From positions 1 through 64,000 of IMG/VR virus record IMGVR_UViG_3300023179_000016: 64,000 nucleotides of DNA. The stretch is one strand, 5' to 3'. The notes below the pieces were generated by a model, which saw nothing but the letters and a program-made list of their open reading frames with translations, searched no databases and had not been told where the DNA came from. This document shows, piece after piece, positions 43,324 to 50,247 of the stretch. The position numbers and the translations under genes are program-made. The DNA is from a virus. Every line of letters starts with the position of its first letter. Position 1 is the first letter of the stretch.

Positions 43324-43337
43324 AGTATAATTTATAC
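43324..43337. promoter_or_regulatory. Symmetric bidirectional promoter
   Basis: AGTATAATTTATAC is nearly palindromic. Read on the plus strand TATAAT serves the gene at 43350; on the minus strand TATAAA serves RNase H without a leader. Confidence 0.5.
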
Positions 43338-43349
43338 GAGGTAAATAAA

Positions 43350-43652
43350 ATGCCAATGAGCCCAGGTGGACTAAAGTCCAAGATAAAAGAGACTATATAT
43401 AACGGATTAAAGACGCAATTTGGTCCGGCTGCTAGCAAGGGAGATGGTTATGATAGTGAGGCCAATGCCCAATGGCAAAAGATGGCAGAGGCCATATCTG
43501 GCATAGCTGCCGACATAATAGATGAGATCACTAGCAATGCCCAAGTTGAACCAGGAATATCCATTACCGGCATAGCTAATACCATTGGCGGTCCTTCATC
43601 TCAGACTGGACCAGTCTCAGGCTCTACCAGTTCACCTGGTAAGATTTCTTAG
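43350..43652 (+). CDS. Small virion-like protein
   Basis: 100 residues. Start M-P-M-S-P-G-G-L-K-S-K-I, then W-Q-K-M-A-E-A-I-S-G-I-A-A-D-I-I-D-E-I-x-x-N-A-x-V-x-P-G. I recall this from short conserved proteins near tail genes of large phages. Ser/Gly-rich tail. GAGG ribosome site. Role in the virion is inference. Confidence 0.6.
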   Translation: MPMSPGGLKSKIKETIYNGLKTQFGPAASKGDGYDSEANAQWQKMAEAISGIAADIIDEITSNAQVEPGISITGIANTIGGPSSQTGPVSGSTSSPGKIS

Positions 43653-43945
43653 CTTTTCGTTGAGACTTCGCTGACCTCTTGTCTGGAGAATCTTGGCACC
43701 CAAGTGGATTCAGCAGAATATACTTCTATAGTGCGCGTCACCTCGATGGCTTTACCCGTATATAGAGTTTTTGCCTGACTGACGGACGAGAGTCTAAGAC
43801 AGCCAACCATAACACCTTCGCCTGGATTTTCCTCTACGATTTCGACGGTAAGAACCGCTTTTTCAGCATCTTCGCCGCCAACTCTAGAATAATCATATTT
43901 CATCTCTTTCAGAGACTCCAGGAGCGAAAGAAAATCAATCTTCAT
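43649..43945 (-). CDS. Hypothetical protein
   Basis: 98 residues, acidic alpha/beta; no motif recognised. It overlaps the convergent plus gene by 4 bases and follows the upstream gene after 1 base. Confidence 0.5.
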   Translation of the reverse strand: MKIDFLSLLESLKEMKYDYSRVGGEDAEKAVLTVEIVEENPGEGVMVGCLRLSSVSQAKTLYTGKAIEVTRTIEVYSAESTWVPRFSRQEVSEVSTKS

Positions 43946-43946
43946 A

Positions 43947-44162
43947 TCAACGAACCTTTCTCTCGAGGTTTGATCGACTTTTTTCTGCGTACTCTATGAA
44001 ATCTTCAATGTGTCTCATGAGAGAGGTCGCTTTCTTTTCTCCTAGAGATACCAGTGGATATTGGCCAATTTTATTGTCGCTATCATCCACTTCCCAGACT
44101 GAAAAAACATTTGAACCCTTAAAAGATTCAACAAATACTTTAGATTTCATCTTGTCCTCCAA
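43947..44162 (-). CDS. Hypothetical small protein
   Basis: 71 residues with a V-F-V-E-S-F-K-G-S-N-V-F-S-V-W-E-V-D-D beta-hairpin start and a charged helical end. Own CCGA-TATA promoter and GGAGG ribosome site. Confidence 0.55.
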   Translation of the reverse strand: MEDKMKSKVFVESFKGSNVFSVWEVDDSDNKIGQYPLVSLGEKKATSLMRHIEDFIEYAEKSRSNLERKVR

Positions 44163-44514
44163 TATTGGAGATATTATATTCGGGAGGTAGTTCGCCCGTC
44201 AAGAATCTTTTGTCGACAGAAACAATGACATCCATGGCGTGATCGCACGCCATGTTTGCGTAGTGCTTACTTCTTAATAGAAATTCACGAAAATTATTTG
44301 AGTAAAGTAGGTCAGATAGGGCTCTTTGTCTTTGAATTTTAGCCTTTACAGTCAAAATATTGTCACCTTTTACAGGTAGACATCTTAGCATTGTTGCTTT
44401 ATATAGTGCAGAACTGCGCTCCGCAGCTATGTTTGCGGAAACATATTTCAATGTGGAAAGCATCAATCTTTTAATTAGAGTTATTGCATCGATTGCTTGG
44501 TCTGAAGAGTTCAT
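44140..44514 (-). CDS. Hypothetical helical protein
   Basis: 124 residues, all helical, basic centre. The start at 44514 lies 44 bases inside the upstream gene; an ATG at 44463 just after the upstream stop is an alternative. Not recognised. Confidence 0.5.
   Translation of the reverse strand: MNSSDQAIDAITLIKRLMLSTLKYVSANIAAERSSALYKATMLRCLPVKGDNILTVKAKIQRQRALSDLLYSNNFREFLLRSKHYANMACDHAMDVIVSVDKRFLTGELPPEYNISNIGGQDEI
44171..44184 (-). promoter_or_regulatory. CCGA-TATA promoter
   Basis: Minus-strand CCCGAATATAATAT, 9-22 bases before the ATG at 44162, inside the 3' end of the upstream gene. Confidence 0.55.
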
Positions 44515-44983
44515 CTAAATACTCTTTTCTCTTGTTCTTGTACTGTAGTGTAGTTAATATGCGCGGACTCATTATAGATATCGGCACATTTTCTTCTTCT
44601 ACCTCGCAATGATGCCTACCAAGAACGCAATGAGCAAGTTCGTGAAACACCAACATCTCTTTTTCTTCCGGCGACATTGGATACCACGTGTCTGTTTTTA
44701 TCCTGATGTAGGACTTGCGGAAGTTGGCATAGCAAGCACCGATAGTATCTGGATCATCATCAACCAGATCAAATATTAGTGTAATATTTTTGGTATCTAT
44801 CTTTAGACCTCTAATCTCTGCTTCCTCTTTAAAGAGAAGTACCAGCGGTCTAAATTGCGAATCAACATATGGATCTATATCGCTTTCTACGATAAAAGTA
44901 TTTACCATTGAGCAGCCGGCCAACAATATCGATAGAAAACTTAGCCTCTTTGTTAGGTCCAACTTATGAGATAATTTAGTCAT
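44471..44983 (-). CDS. Lipoprotein metalloprotease 1
   Basis: 170 residues. Lipoprotein signal with lipobox L-L-A-G-C at residues 20-24. Zinc motif H-E-L-A-H-C-V-L-G-R-H-H (H-E-x-x-H with a third His in metzincin spacing), followed by S-I-M-S-P (Met-turn-like). It should be anchored in the outer or inner membrane facing the periplasm. A second such gene lies at 47.3 kb. The start codon overlaps that of the divergent plus-strand gene. Confidence 0.75.
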   Translation of the reverse strand: MTKLSHKLDLTKRLSFLSILLAGCSMVNTFIVESDIDPYVDSQFRPLVLLFKEEAEIRGLKIDTKNITLIFDLVDDDPDTIGACYANFRKSYIRIKTDTWYPMSPEEKEMLVFHELAHCVLGRHHCEVEEENVPISIMSPRILTTLQYKNKRKEYLDELFRPSNRCNNSN

Positions 44984-45179
44984 GGTAATCTGCTCCGAGT
45001 GTCATATTGCTGTTCTTAGACCGCACGAGGAGCTCGTCTGGTGGTTAAAATGCCCAACGTGTGGATTCTGCTGCTTTGCCATAGAGTCAATGCACCCGTC
45101 GCGAAGAGAATTTGCATTAAAAAATCCGTACATTAGATGGGACCATCACTTAACCAATAAGATTAAAATTGAAGAGTAA
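44982..45179 (+). CDS. Small zinc-ribbon protein
   Basis: 65 residues. C-S-E-C at 4-7 and C-P-T-C at 24-27 form a zinc ribbon; the rest is basic and His-containing. The ATG shares CATG with the start of the minus-strand lipoprotein gene, and there is no usable ribosome site, so expression would need a leaderless mRNA. It could also be a chance frame. Confidence 0.45.
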   Translation: MVICSECHIAVLRPHEELVWWLKCPTCGFCCFAIESMHPSRREFALKNPYIRWDHHLTNKIKIEE

Positions 45180-45615
45180 TTCCGGTCTCTGCGACTTCTC
45201 TATTCCACTTTATGTAGTGATTTACAGATTTATTAAGTGGATTTTTAAAAGTACTTTGATAATGTTTTTTGATTGCTATGGTATACAATCCGCCTACAAC
45301 AATCAAGAAATGATCTTTATTGATGGGTGTATCATCTAGTAAAGAATAAGCCTTGTTCTCCAAAAAAGAGATCTTATTATTCACTGCACGCTTCAATGTT
45401 TCATAGCTGTGCTGAGCCCCTGTCTGTATAAAAAATGCTCTTTGCGCTGCAATAAAGGCGGTTCTATCTATAGAGCTAGATATCGGCAACATAGATTCAA
45501 GCGGCGGAACAACATCAAACGATAGAGCTTTAGTCGGAGACATTACGACTATCGCAATCAAGATAATGAATATGATTGTGTCAATAGTCGTCTTCAAACG
45601 AGGCACCATCATCAT
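45163..45615 (-). CDS. Secreted or membrane-anchored protein
   Basis: 150 residues. Hydrophobic segment at about 13-30 (I-I-F-I-I-L-I-A-I-V-V-M-S) then S-P-T-K-A, a possible cleavage site. The mature part is helical with a second weakly hydrophobic segment (F-L-I-V-V-G-G-L-Y-T-I-A-I). Start could be at any of three adjacent Met codons. Not recognised. Confidence 0.55.
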   Translation of the reverse strand: MMMVPRLKTTIDTIIFIILIAIVVMSPTKALSFDVVPPLESMLPISSSIDRTAFIAAQRAFFIQTGAQHSYETLKRAVNNKISFLENKAYSLLDDTPINKDHFLIVVGGLYTIAIKKHYQSTFKNPLNKSVNHYIKWNREVAETGITLQF

Positions 45616-45814
45616 ATTCTCTGTGAGATCTATAGTTTTCTATTTCGTGGCACACGCAAAGTTCATTGGACGCGCCGCAGTCATCACAAAAGCGAAGAGA
45701 TATTTCGTCTATGGTTTTCAAGTGCTGGTTGTCTATTATAGACAATGCGTTTAAAACCCATACAACTTCACCAACTAAACTAGTAGTGTATTGATCTTCA
45801 AATAGATCGGTCAC
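45581..45814 (-). CDS. Small acidic zinc-binding protein
   Basis: 77 residues. C-D-D-C-G-A-S-N-E-L-C-V-C gives two C-x-x-C/C-x-C pairs for one zinc. Acidic tail. Overlaps both neighbours. Confidence 0.55.
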   Translation of the reverse strand: MTDLFEDQYTTSLVGEVVWVLNALSIIDNQHLKTIDEISLRFCDDCGASNELCVCHEIENYRSHREYDDGASFEDDY

Positions 45815-46134
45815 GTCATTTTACCTTTAGCGTTTGAACCATTTACAGTAAGGAGGCAGCGATCGCTGCCCTTAGTTTTATAAGTAACCTTACCATTGTT
45901 GCCAAGATTTGATGTCTTGCTTCTAAGTTTAGTGGCATTGATTATGTAATTGGTCAATCCCGGATCACTGTTGATCTGGATAGAGCAACCCGTCTTGTGA
46001 TCGTAAATCATATTGCCTGTAAATCTTACGGCGTCATCTTCTGCACAGTCTGAGCAATGCGTAAGTTTGCCGGGCTTGCCACGGCGCAAATCAATATTAT
46101 ATTCCATGTCGCACAGTTCACATTTTTTCTGCAT
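45811..46134 (-). CDS. Zinc-finger protein
   Basis: 107 residues. C-E-L-C and C-S-D-C near the N-terminus form a zinc ribbon, followed by a beta-rich part (Y-D-H-K-T-G-C-S-I-Q-I). Own CCGA-TATA promoter 13-27 bases upstream. 4-base overlap with the next gene. Confidence 0.6.
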   Translation of the reverse strand: MQKKCELCDMEYNIDLRRGKPGKLTHCSDCAEDDAVRFTGNMIYDHKTGCSIQINSDPGLTNYIINATKLRSKTSNLGNNGKVTYKTKGSDRCLLTVNGSNAKGKMT

Positions 46135-46146
46135 ACAACCTCGAGA

Positions 46147-46161
46147 GGTTTATATATTCGG
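46147..46161 (-). promoter_or_regulatory. CCGA-TATA promoter
   Basis: Minus-strand CCGAATATATAAACC before the zinc-finger gene. Confidence 0.6.
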
Positions 46162-46165
46162 TATA

Positions 46166-46723
46166 TTATTTAAGCAATTTAGATATTTCTAGATCCAGAC
46201 GGTGCTGAACAGCTAACTCGTCTATTTTAGATCTATTTATGTCTTTGCTTATATCTCTATTTATGCCGCCTTTAGGCTTATCATCTAGTCTAAAGCAGAT
46301 ATAGTACGCGTATCCGTTATCCCAAACGATAAAGGCATTAATCTTTTTAAGTAAGAAAAGAATCCGATTGTGATACTTTTTTGTAAGTTTATATGTCTCT
46401 AGCTTACATTTGACATATTTTTTTTCTGCTCTAAGGGCCTTCTTAAGCAAGAATTGCACGCCTAGTTTCAGATGTTTTACAGGGACTTTGGAAGAAATAT
46501 TAGATCTATAATTGTCAGATTTAAGAATTGCAGTGAGTCTATCGATATCTTTCTTCGACAGGGAAGAACCAGTAGAATTATTTAGCTCTAAAAAAGCTTT
46601 TAAGTTATTTGCTGCAGTTTCGTAATAGTACATCGAATATCGGGCCTTCGAGCGCCGATTATTTATCTCGTTCCTAAGCGAAAGGATATAGCAAATTTCT
46701 TTTATTAGAGAAAAATCTTCCAT
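46166..46723 (-). CDS. Hypothetical protein
   Basis: 185 residues from the ATG at 46723, placed just after the upstream stop; the frame is open earlier. Helical and basic, with a beta segment A-F-I-V-W-D-N-G-Y-A-Y-Y-I-C-F near residue 145. Not recognised. Confidence 0.55.
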   Translation of the reverse strand: MEDFSLIKEICYILSLRNEINNRRSKARYSMYYYETAANNLKAFLELNNSTGSSLSKKDIDRLTAILKSDNYRSNISSKVPVKHLKLGVQFLLKKALRAEKKYVKCKLETYKLTKKYHNRILFLLKKINAFIVWDNGYAYYICFRLDDKPKGGINRDISKDINRSKIDELAVQHRLDLEISKLLK

Positions 46724-46727
46724 CGCA

Positions 46728-47093
46728 CTACTTGCGCTGTTGCTCCAGCAGTTGCTTGATTCTGGATAAGGAGTATTCGGTGTATGACATTGGGGCTTGT
46801 CGTCCGCCGTCAACTGCATTCAACAGCGGCTTGAACAAGCAGAACACGCCAATGTTAAAGGTGATAGCTGCTAAAAGAGCAGAAGTCTTTTCAGTGAACG
46901 GCAGAGTGATATTTGACGTAATGACCAATGAGCTCAACGCAACGAGACACACACCAAGTAGTACGTAGGGCATGGTGGATCTCTTACGTGGCTGAACAGC
47001 CTCTGTTCTTCTATCGTTATCTATCATGATGTTGGTCCTTACCTTTTTTCGTTTTTTTGTAGAGACAGTCTTCTTTTTAAGAGTTCGACGCAT
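46728..47093 (-). CDS. Two-helix membrane protein with basic N-terminus
   Basis: 121 residues from the ATG at 47093 (GAGGAG before it). Residues 1-40 are strongly basic, then hydrophobic helices at about 42-60 and 73-92. The topology with a positively charged cytoplasmic tail is clear; function unknown. The ATG overlaps the stop of the gene before it. Confidence 0.6.
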   Translation of the reverse strand: MRRTLKKKTVSTKKRKKVRTNIMIDNDRRTEAVQPRKRSTMPYVLLGVCLVALSSLVITSNITLPFTEKTSALLAAITFNIGVFCLFKPLLNAVDGGRQAPMSYTEYSLSRIKQLLEQQRK

Positions 47094-47338
47094 TATTTGC
47101 TCCTCACGAGTGCTTTGCACTTGACATATTCGACCACATCAAATTTGAGACTTCTATACGCGACTATGAACAGTGTTAATCCAGAGGTTACAGACATCAA
47201 CCAAGTGACAGGAAACAGTCTGGTCGCATTCATGGACATTAGCAGCATATATGTCAATACATTTAGTGACATCCAGGCGCCAAAGCCGCACATAGCTAGC
47301 CAGCAAAAAATAAAAAGTTTTAGCAGAACGCGCATCAA
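47093..47338 (-). CDS. Small membrane protein
   Basis: 81 residues with two hydrophobic helices (about 4-30 and 43-60). Overlaps the neighbours by 1 and 4 bases. Not recognised. Confidence 0.55.
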   Translation of the reverse strand: MMRVLLKLFIFCWLAMCGFGAWMSLNVLTYMLLMSMNATRLFPVTWLMSVTSGLTLFIVAYRSLKFDVVEYVKCKALVRSK

Positions 47339-47829
47339 TCCACCTTCCTCAAGTCTGGAGAGATTAGCTCTGAAAAATAATAGTTCTCCAGAGGTTTATA
47401 GAAGTCACCATAAAAAATGCTCGGATACATGAAGCTTGAAGGTACCTTGTATGTTAGATTTTGTTTTTTGTACGACATCTTATCGGTCGTATGATCTCTA
47501 TTGAGGTGACAATGTCCAATTTCGTGGAAGATGGCGCTTACTTTTTGATCTTCCGTGACATTTGGATCGTTCCAATAAGTCGGATCTACGTAGATGTACT
47601 TGTCTTGGCCATTTCTATCTGACCAGATAACACAGAGACCAATTACGGGTTTCTGCATATCCTTGAATTCAAAGTCAATATCTGACACCTTGCTGCCGCT
47701 CATTGCCTCAAATTTGGCTACATATGGTACAAATTCTGGCTGTATCTTGCCTATCTTGACGGAATGGACTTCCGGGGCACAAGAGGTAGATAGCGCAGTA
47801 ATCATGATGGTGGCAATTTTATTCTTCAT
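47335..47829 (-). CDS. Lipoprotein metalloprotease 2
   Basis: 164 residues. Signal peptide ending L-S-T-S-C-A (lipobox near residue 17). Zinc motif F-H-E-I-G-H-C-H-L-N-R-D-H, metzincin-like spacing with a third His, and S-S-F-M-Y-P later as possible Met-turn. Related in layout to the lipoprotein at 44.5-45.0 kb (H-E-x-x-H-C-x-L-x-R-x-H). The start overlaps the previous stop by 11 bases. Confidence 0.75.
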   Translation of the reverse strand: MKNKIATIMITALSTSCAPEVHSVKIGKIQPEFVPYVAKFEAMSGSKVSDIDFEFKDMQKPVIGLCVIWSDRNGQDKYIYVDPTYWNDPNVTEDQKVSAIFHEIGHCHLNRDHTTDKMSYKKQNLTYKVPSSFMYPSIFYGDFYKPLENYYFSELISPDLRKVD

Positions 47830-47968
47830 TTGAAGAGATCAACCGAAGTTTAGGTTTGACGACCACAGGCTCCGTATAATTACCAATATCTAGTGTGTCA
47901 AGAGACATGATGGCATAGATTTTACCATCGAGAACGACAAAATCAATATGTCCAAAAATGCACTCCAT
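47819..47968 (-). CDS. Very short protein (49 residues)
   Basis: The frame runs from ATG 47968 to TAA 47819. The ATG overlaps the upstream stop by one base (TAATG) and the stop overlaps the next start by 11 bases. Beta-rich: H-I-D-F-V-V-L-D-G-K-I-Y-A-I-M. The tight packing supports a real gene. Function unknown. Confidence 0.6.
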   Translation of the reverse strand: MECIFGHIDFVVLDGKIYAIMSLDTLDIGNYTEPVVVKPKLRLISSNEE

Positions 47969-48183
47969 TATGCGTTGCCCTTTATCTTGTCAGATGATTT
48001 AATATCGGATTCTAGCTCTTCTAGTTGCGAATCCAGCCTCAGCGCCTGCTCTAAAAACATGTCCTTTATGACGCCATTGGACCTTTTAGCTGCCCTCATT
48101 GAGACCTTGATCAACAACTTGACGAAGTCCATTTTTTTCTGTTTAGATTTCAACAGTTTTTTCTTAGAGATTTTTTTTGCCAT
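47968..48183 (-). CDS. Small basic helical protein
   Basis: 71 residues from the ATG at 48183, one base after the upstream stop; an ATG at 48201 is also possible. Lys-rich first half, acidic end. Not recognised. Confidence 0.5.
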   Translation of the reverse strand: MAKKISKKKLLKSKQKKMDFVKLLIKVSMRAAKRSNGVIKDMFLEQALRLDSQLEELESDIKSSDKIKGNA

Positions 48184-48184
48184 C

Positions 48185-48340
48185 TTAGCACTGTTTGACA
48201 TCGCATTTCTTACAGAAGAGATAAATATCTGTAAAACCGACATACTCGGTCCAATCGTGGATACAAGACTTTATATCTAACTCCAACGACGACGATTCCA
48301 AATCTAACTCAAAAACATATTGATTTTGGTCGTTATCCAT
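48185..48340 (-). CDS. Short Cys/His zinc-like protein
   Basis: 51 residues from ATG 48340. Acidic start, then C-I-H-D-W ... F-C-K-K-C-D-V-K-Q-C, close in spacing to the 40-residue protein at 33.3 kb. The CCGA-TATA box ends only 4 bases before the ATG, so the mRNA leader must be very short. Confidence 0.6.
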   Translation of the reverse strand: MDNDQNQYVFELDLESSSLELDIKSCIHDWTEYVGFTDIYLFCKKCDVKQC

Positions 48341-48344
48341 AGAG

Positions 48345-48358
48345 GTATGTATATTCGG
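48345..48358 (-). promoter_or_regulatory. CCGA-TATA promoter
   Basis: Minus-strand CCGAATATACATAC directly before the start codon of the 51-residue protein. Confidence 0.55.
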
Positions 48359-48359
48359 A

Positions 48360-48722
48360 TTAAGCGACATCTATCGCTGTATAGCCGCCATCTACAGTGT
48401 AGAATATCGTGTTTATGCCTGCCTTCTTCAAGGCAAGCATGCAGGTAGAACATGGTCTTGCTAAGGCAAGTTTGCCATCTTTGTGCTCTCTAAAAATATA
48501 TGCATCACAGTCTTTAGTGAGATCAAAATCTAAGCCTATCAGGGCATCCACCTCGGCATGAAGGGTGTTATATGATGCATTAGATTTTGGATGAGTCTTA
48601 GTCATGTCGTTGAATCCGACATTTATGACTCTATTTTTTCTAACAATAACACACCCCAACTTGTATTTGGAGGTGCTCTTGCGAGCAATCTTTCTTGCTA
48701 GTTCAAAGTATTTGAGTTTCAT
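48360..48722 (-). CDS. Cytidine/dCMP deaminase family protein 2
   Basis: 120 residues. Zinc motifs L-H-A-E-V-D-A and P-C-S-T-C. Shorter than, and different from, the dCMP deaminase at 13.8 kb. Y-K-L-G-C-V-I-V-R-K-N-R-V-I-N-V-G-F-N-D and T-H-P-K-S are the usual early motifs. Substrate could be a free nucleotide, or a base in nucleic acid. Overlaps the upstream gene by 20 bases. Confidence 0.8.
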   Translation of the reverse strand: MKLKYFELARKIARKSTSKYKLGCVIVRKNRVINVGFNDMTKTHPKSNASYNTLHAEVDALIGLDFDLTKDCDAYIFREHKDGKLALARPCSTCMLALKKAGINTIFYTVDGGYTAIDVA

Positions 48723-48939
48723 TTTTGAAACTATGATTTTTGGCGCACCAAGCGCGCAGCTCTGGACCGTATATTAGAATAGACAAAGGTATGTCCCACG
48801 CCTCGAACCATGCCACCCCAGGCGTCAGCTTTAATTTACAAATAAAGTCTAATAGACCAAATTTTGTATTTGCGCTAATAGAGTCCACGCGGATAGGATC
48901 CGCAGTAGATGCGCATGGTTCGAGACGTGAATCACTCAT
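48703..48939 (-). CDS. Hypothetical small protein
   Basis: 78 residues: W-F-E-A-W-D-I-P-L-S-I-L-I-Y-G-P-E-L-R-A-W-C-A. No family recognised. One base from the upstream gene. Confidence 0.5.
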   Translation of the reverse strand: MSDSRLEPCASTADPIRVDSISANTKFGLLDFICKLKLTPGVAWFEAWDIPLSILIYGPELRAWCAKNHSFKNETQIL

Positions 48940-48940
48940 G

Positions 48941-49432
48941 TTAGCTAGCGATGAATTTAGCAGCGAGTTCTGGCGGGAGAACAGAGTAATCGATTGTAGT
49001 GTTCATCTTATTTGTCTGAGAAATCTCAGCAGTCCTGTTGTCGATGTGGCCCTGAACCTCAGCGATCTCGCTGGGATCGGTGAGAGTGGAAAGAAGGGCA
49101 CGAAGCGCTTTTAGCTGAGGGTCAGAAGAACCCTTACGAGAACCAGGATTCTTTGCTGCATAAGATACGCCGCCGTTCAAGCGAGTATCTTTGCGGAGCC
49201 AATTTGACTGAAGACCGGAGACATACGCCCGCAGCTCAGAAGCGTTAAAACTCTTATCAAGAGCGATGTTTCCAGCAGAAAAACCTTCTACCAGAATTTG
49301 GTTAACCTGCAACCGCAGTTCACGAGTCATCATCGAGCTGATATTGTCGCCCTCAGATACCGTGATATTGTTCTCAGCCAGAACGTTCATAACTGCTGAA
49401 TAGACTGCTTCTTTTTGAGTTTGCTTAGACAT
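48941..49432 (-). CDS. NWLRKD/LNGG family protein, copy A
   Basis: 163 residues. Pattern: Q-K-E-A-V-Y-S-A-V near the start, Q-I-L-V-E-G-F-S-A-G-N-I, Y-V-S-G-L-Q-S-N-W-L-R-K-D, R-L-N-G-G-V, K-N-P-G-S-R-K-G, D-P-Q-L-K-A-L-R-A-L, and the tail I-D-Y-S-V-L-P-P-E-L-A-A-K-F. Helical, soluble. The three close relatives lie in the GC-rich right part, one distant relative at 33.4 kb. Function not known; the repeated basic W-L-R-K-D helix could contact nucleic acid. Confidence 0.7.
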   Translation of the reverse strand: MSKQTQKEAVYSAVMNVLAENNITVSEGDNISSMMTRELRLQVNQILVEGFSAGNIALDKSFNASELRAYVSGLQSNWLRKDTRLNGGVSYAAKNPGSRKGSSDPQLKALRALLSTLTDPSEIAEVQGHIDNRTAEISQTNKMNTTIDYSVLPPELAAKFIAS

Positions 49433-49466
49433 ATTCTATCTCCTAAAATGTTAACCCGCATAAATC

Positions 49467-49499
49467 TTGCACGTGATAGCGGGCCAATATCACGTGCAA
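49467..49499 (-). terminator. Hairpin terminator
   Basis: TTGCACGTGATA/TATCACGTGCAA, 12-bp perfect stem with a 9-base loop, downstream of the short genes and tRNAs to its right. Confidence 0.65.
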
Positions 49500-49571
49500 A
49501 TATGATTATTTTATACCCGATGATTCATTCAACGTTTTTGTTAGTTCCGCGAGAACATCATCAAGTTGTTC

Positions 49572-49706
49572 TTAAGAGTGAAGTCGTAAATATCTTTCAA
49601 AGTCTCTATAGATATCTTTCATGTCGTTGCCATAAACAAATTCAAACTTATTCAAGTCAGGTAGTTTGTCGAAAAGTTTTCTGGCCTCGTTTAATTTTGA
49701 ATTCAT
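49572..49706 (-). CDS. Short protein with in-frame extension after the stop
   Basis: 44 residues from the ATG at 49706 (N-S-K-L-N-E-A-R-K-L-F-D-K-L-P). After TAA at 49572 the same frame stays open for 21 more codons to 49506, encoding E-Q-L-D-D-V-L-A-E-L-T-K-T-L-N-E, a plausible helix. Either a nonsense mutation shortened the gene or the stop is read through. Confidence 0.45.
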   Translation of the reverse strand: MNSKLNEARKLFDKLPDLNKFEFVYGNDMKDIYRDFERYLRLHS

Positions 49707-49756
49707 GGTAGCTGTTGTCAACAGCTTAAAAATATAGCCAACGTATATTTTTGGAA

Positions 49757-49897
49757 CTACGGTCTGTTGCAAGCGCGTGTCCTAATGCATCGACATTGTT
49801 CTTCGTTATTGGTTTCGGAACATTTTTTAGGAGGAGCGCTAGTGCAAGCAGAAATTATCGTTAATAACGCATAGACCGCAAATAGTTTAGTTTTCAT
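49757..49897 (-). CDS. Small Cys-rich lipoprotein (46 residues)
   Basis: Frame from ATG 49897 to TAG 49757. Lipoprotein signal with I-I-S-A-C at residues 14-18, leaving about 29 mature residues with four more Cys (K-C-S, Q-C-R-C, A-C). Length and lipobox match outer spanins such as Rz1, but the Pro-rich part is short (A-P-P). No inner spanin is assured nearby. Close to the tRNA cluster. Confidence 0.6.
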   Translation of the reverse strand: MKTKLFAVYALLTIISACTSAPPKKCSETNNEEQCRCIRTRACNRP

Positions 49898-49914
49898 GCT
49901 GTTCTCGTTTTAAA

Positions 49915-49990
49915 TGGTGGGAGTGGTGGGATTCGAACCCACACTGAACAGGGTTTAAGTCTGTTGTCTCTGCCGTTGGACTACACTCCC
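49915..49990 (-). tRNA. tRNA with anticodon TAA (Leu)
   Basis: Acceptor GGGAGTG/CACTCCC, anticodon loop CTTAAAC, T-loop TTCGAAT, encoded CCA. The variable loop is only 5 bases, whereas bacterial tRNA-Leu has a long variable arm; the last anticodon-stem pair is A-C. Confidence 0.85.
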
Positions 49991-49997
49991 GTTTAAA

Positions 49998-50073
49998 TGG
50001 TGGGCGAGGTGGGAATTGAACCCACTACCAAAGGTTTATAAGACCCCTATGCAAACCGGTACACCTCTCGCCC
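49998..50073 (-). tRNA. tRNA with anticodon TAT (Ile, AUA codon)
   Basis: Acceptor GGGCGAG/CTCGCCC, anticodon loop CTTATAA, T-loop TTCAATT, encoded CCA. 7 bases from the previous tRNA. Confidence 0.9.
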
Positions 50074-50157
50074 ATACTAGATCTTTTCAGGTGTATGCAA
50101 TCGTCAGGGTCATCTCTTTGGCGTCTTAAATTTACTCCTCATTATATTTTCGGAAAA

Positions 50158-50235
50158 TGGCGACCCCGGCAGGGCTCGAACCTGCGACCCACAGCTTAGA
50201 AGGCTGTTGCTCTGATCCTACTGAGCTACGGGGTC
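50158..50235 (-). tRNA. tRNA-Arg (anticodon TCT)
   Basis: Acceptor GACCCCG/CGGGGTC, D-stem GCTC/GAGC, anticodon loop CTTCTAA, T-loop TTCGAGC, encoded CCA. Reads AGA, common in AT-rich genes. Confidence 0.95.
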
Positions 50236-50247
50236 GTTTAAAGTTGA

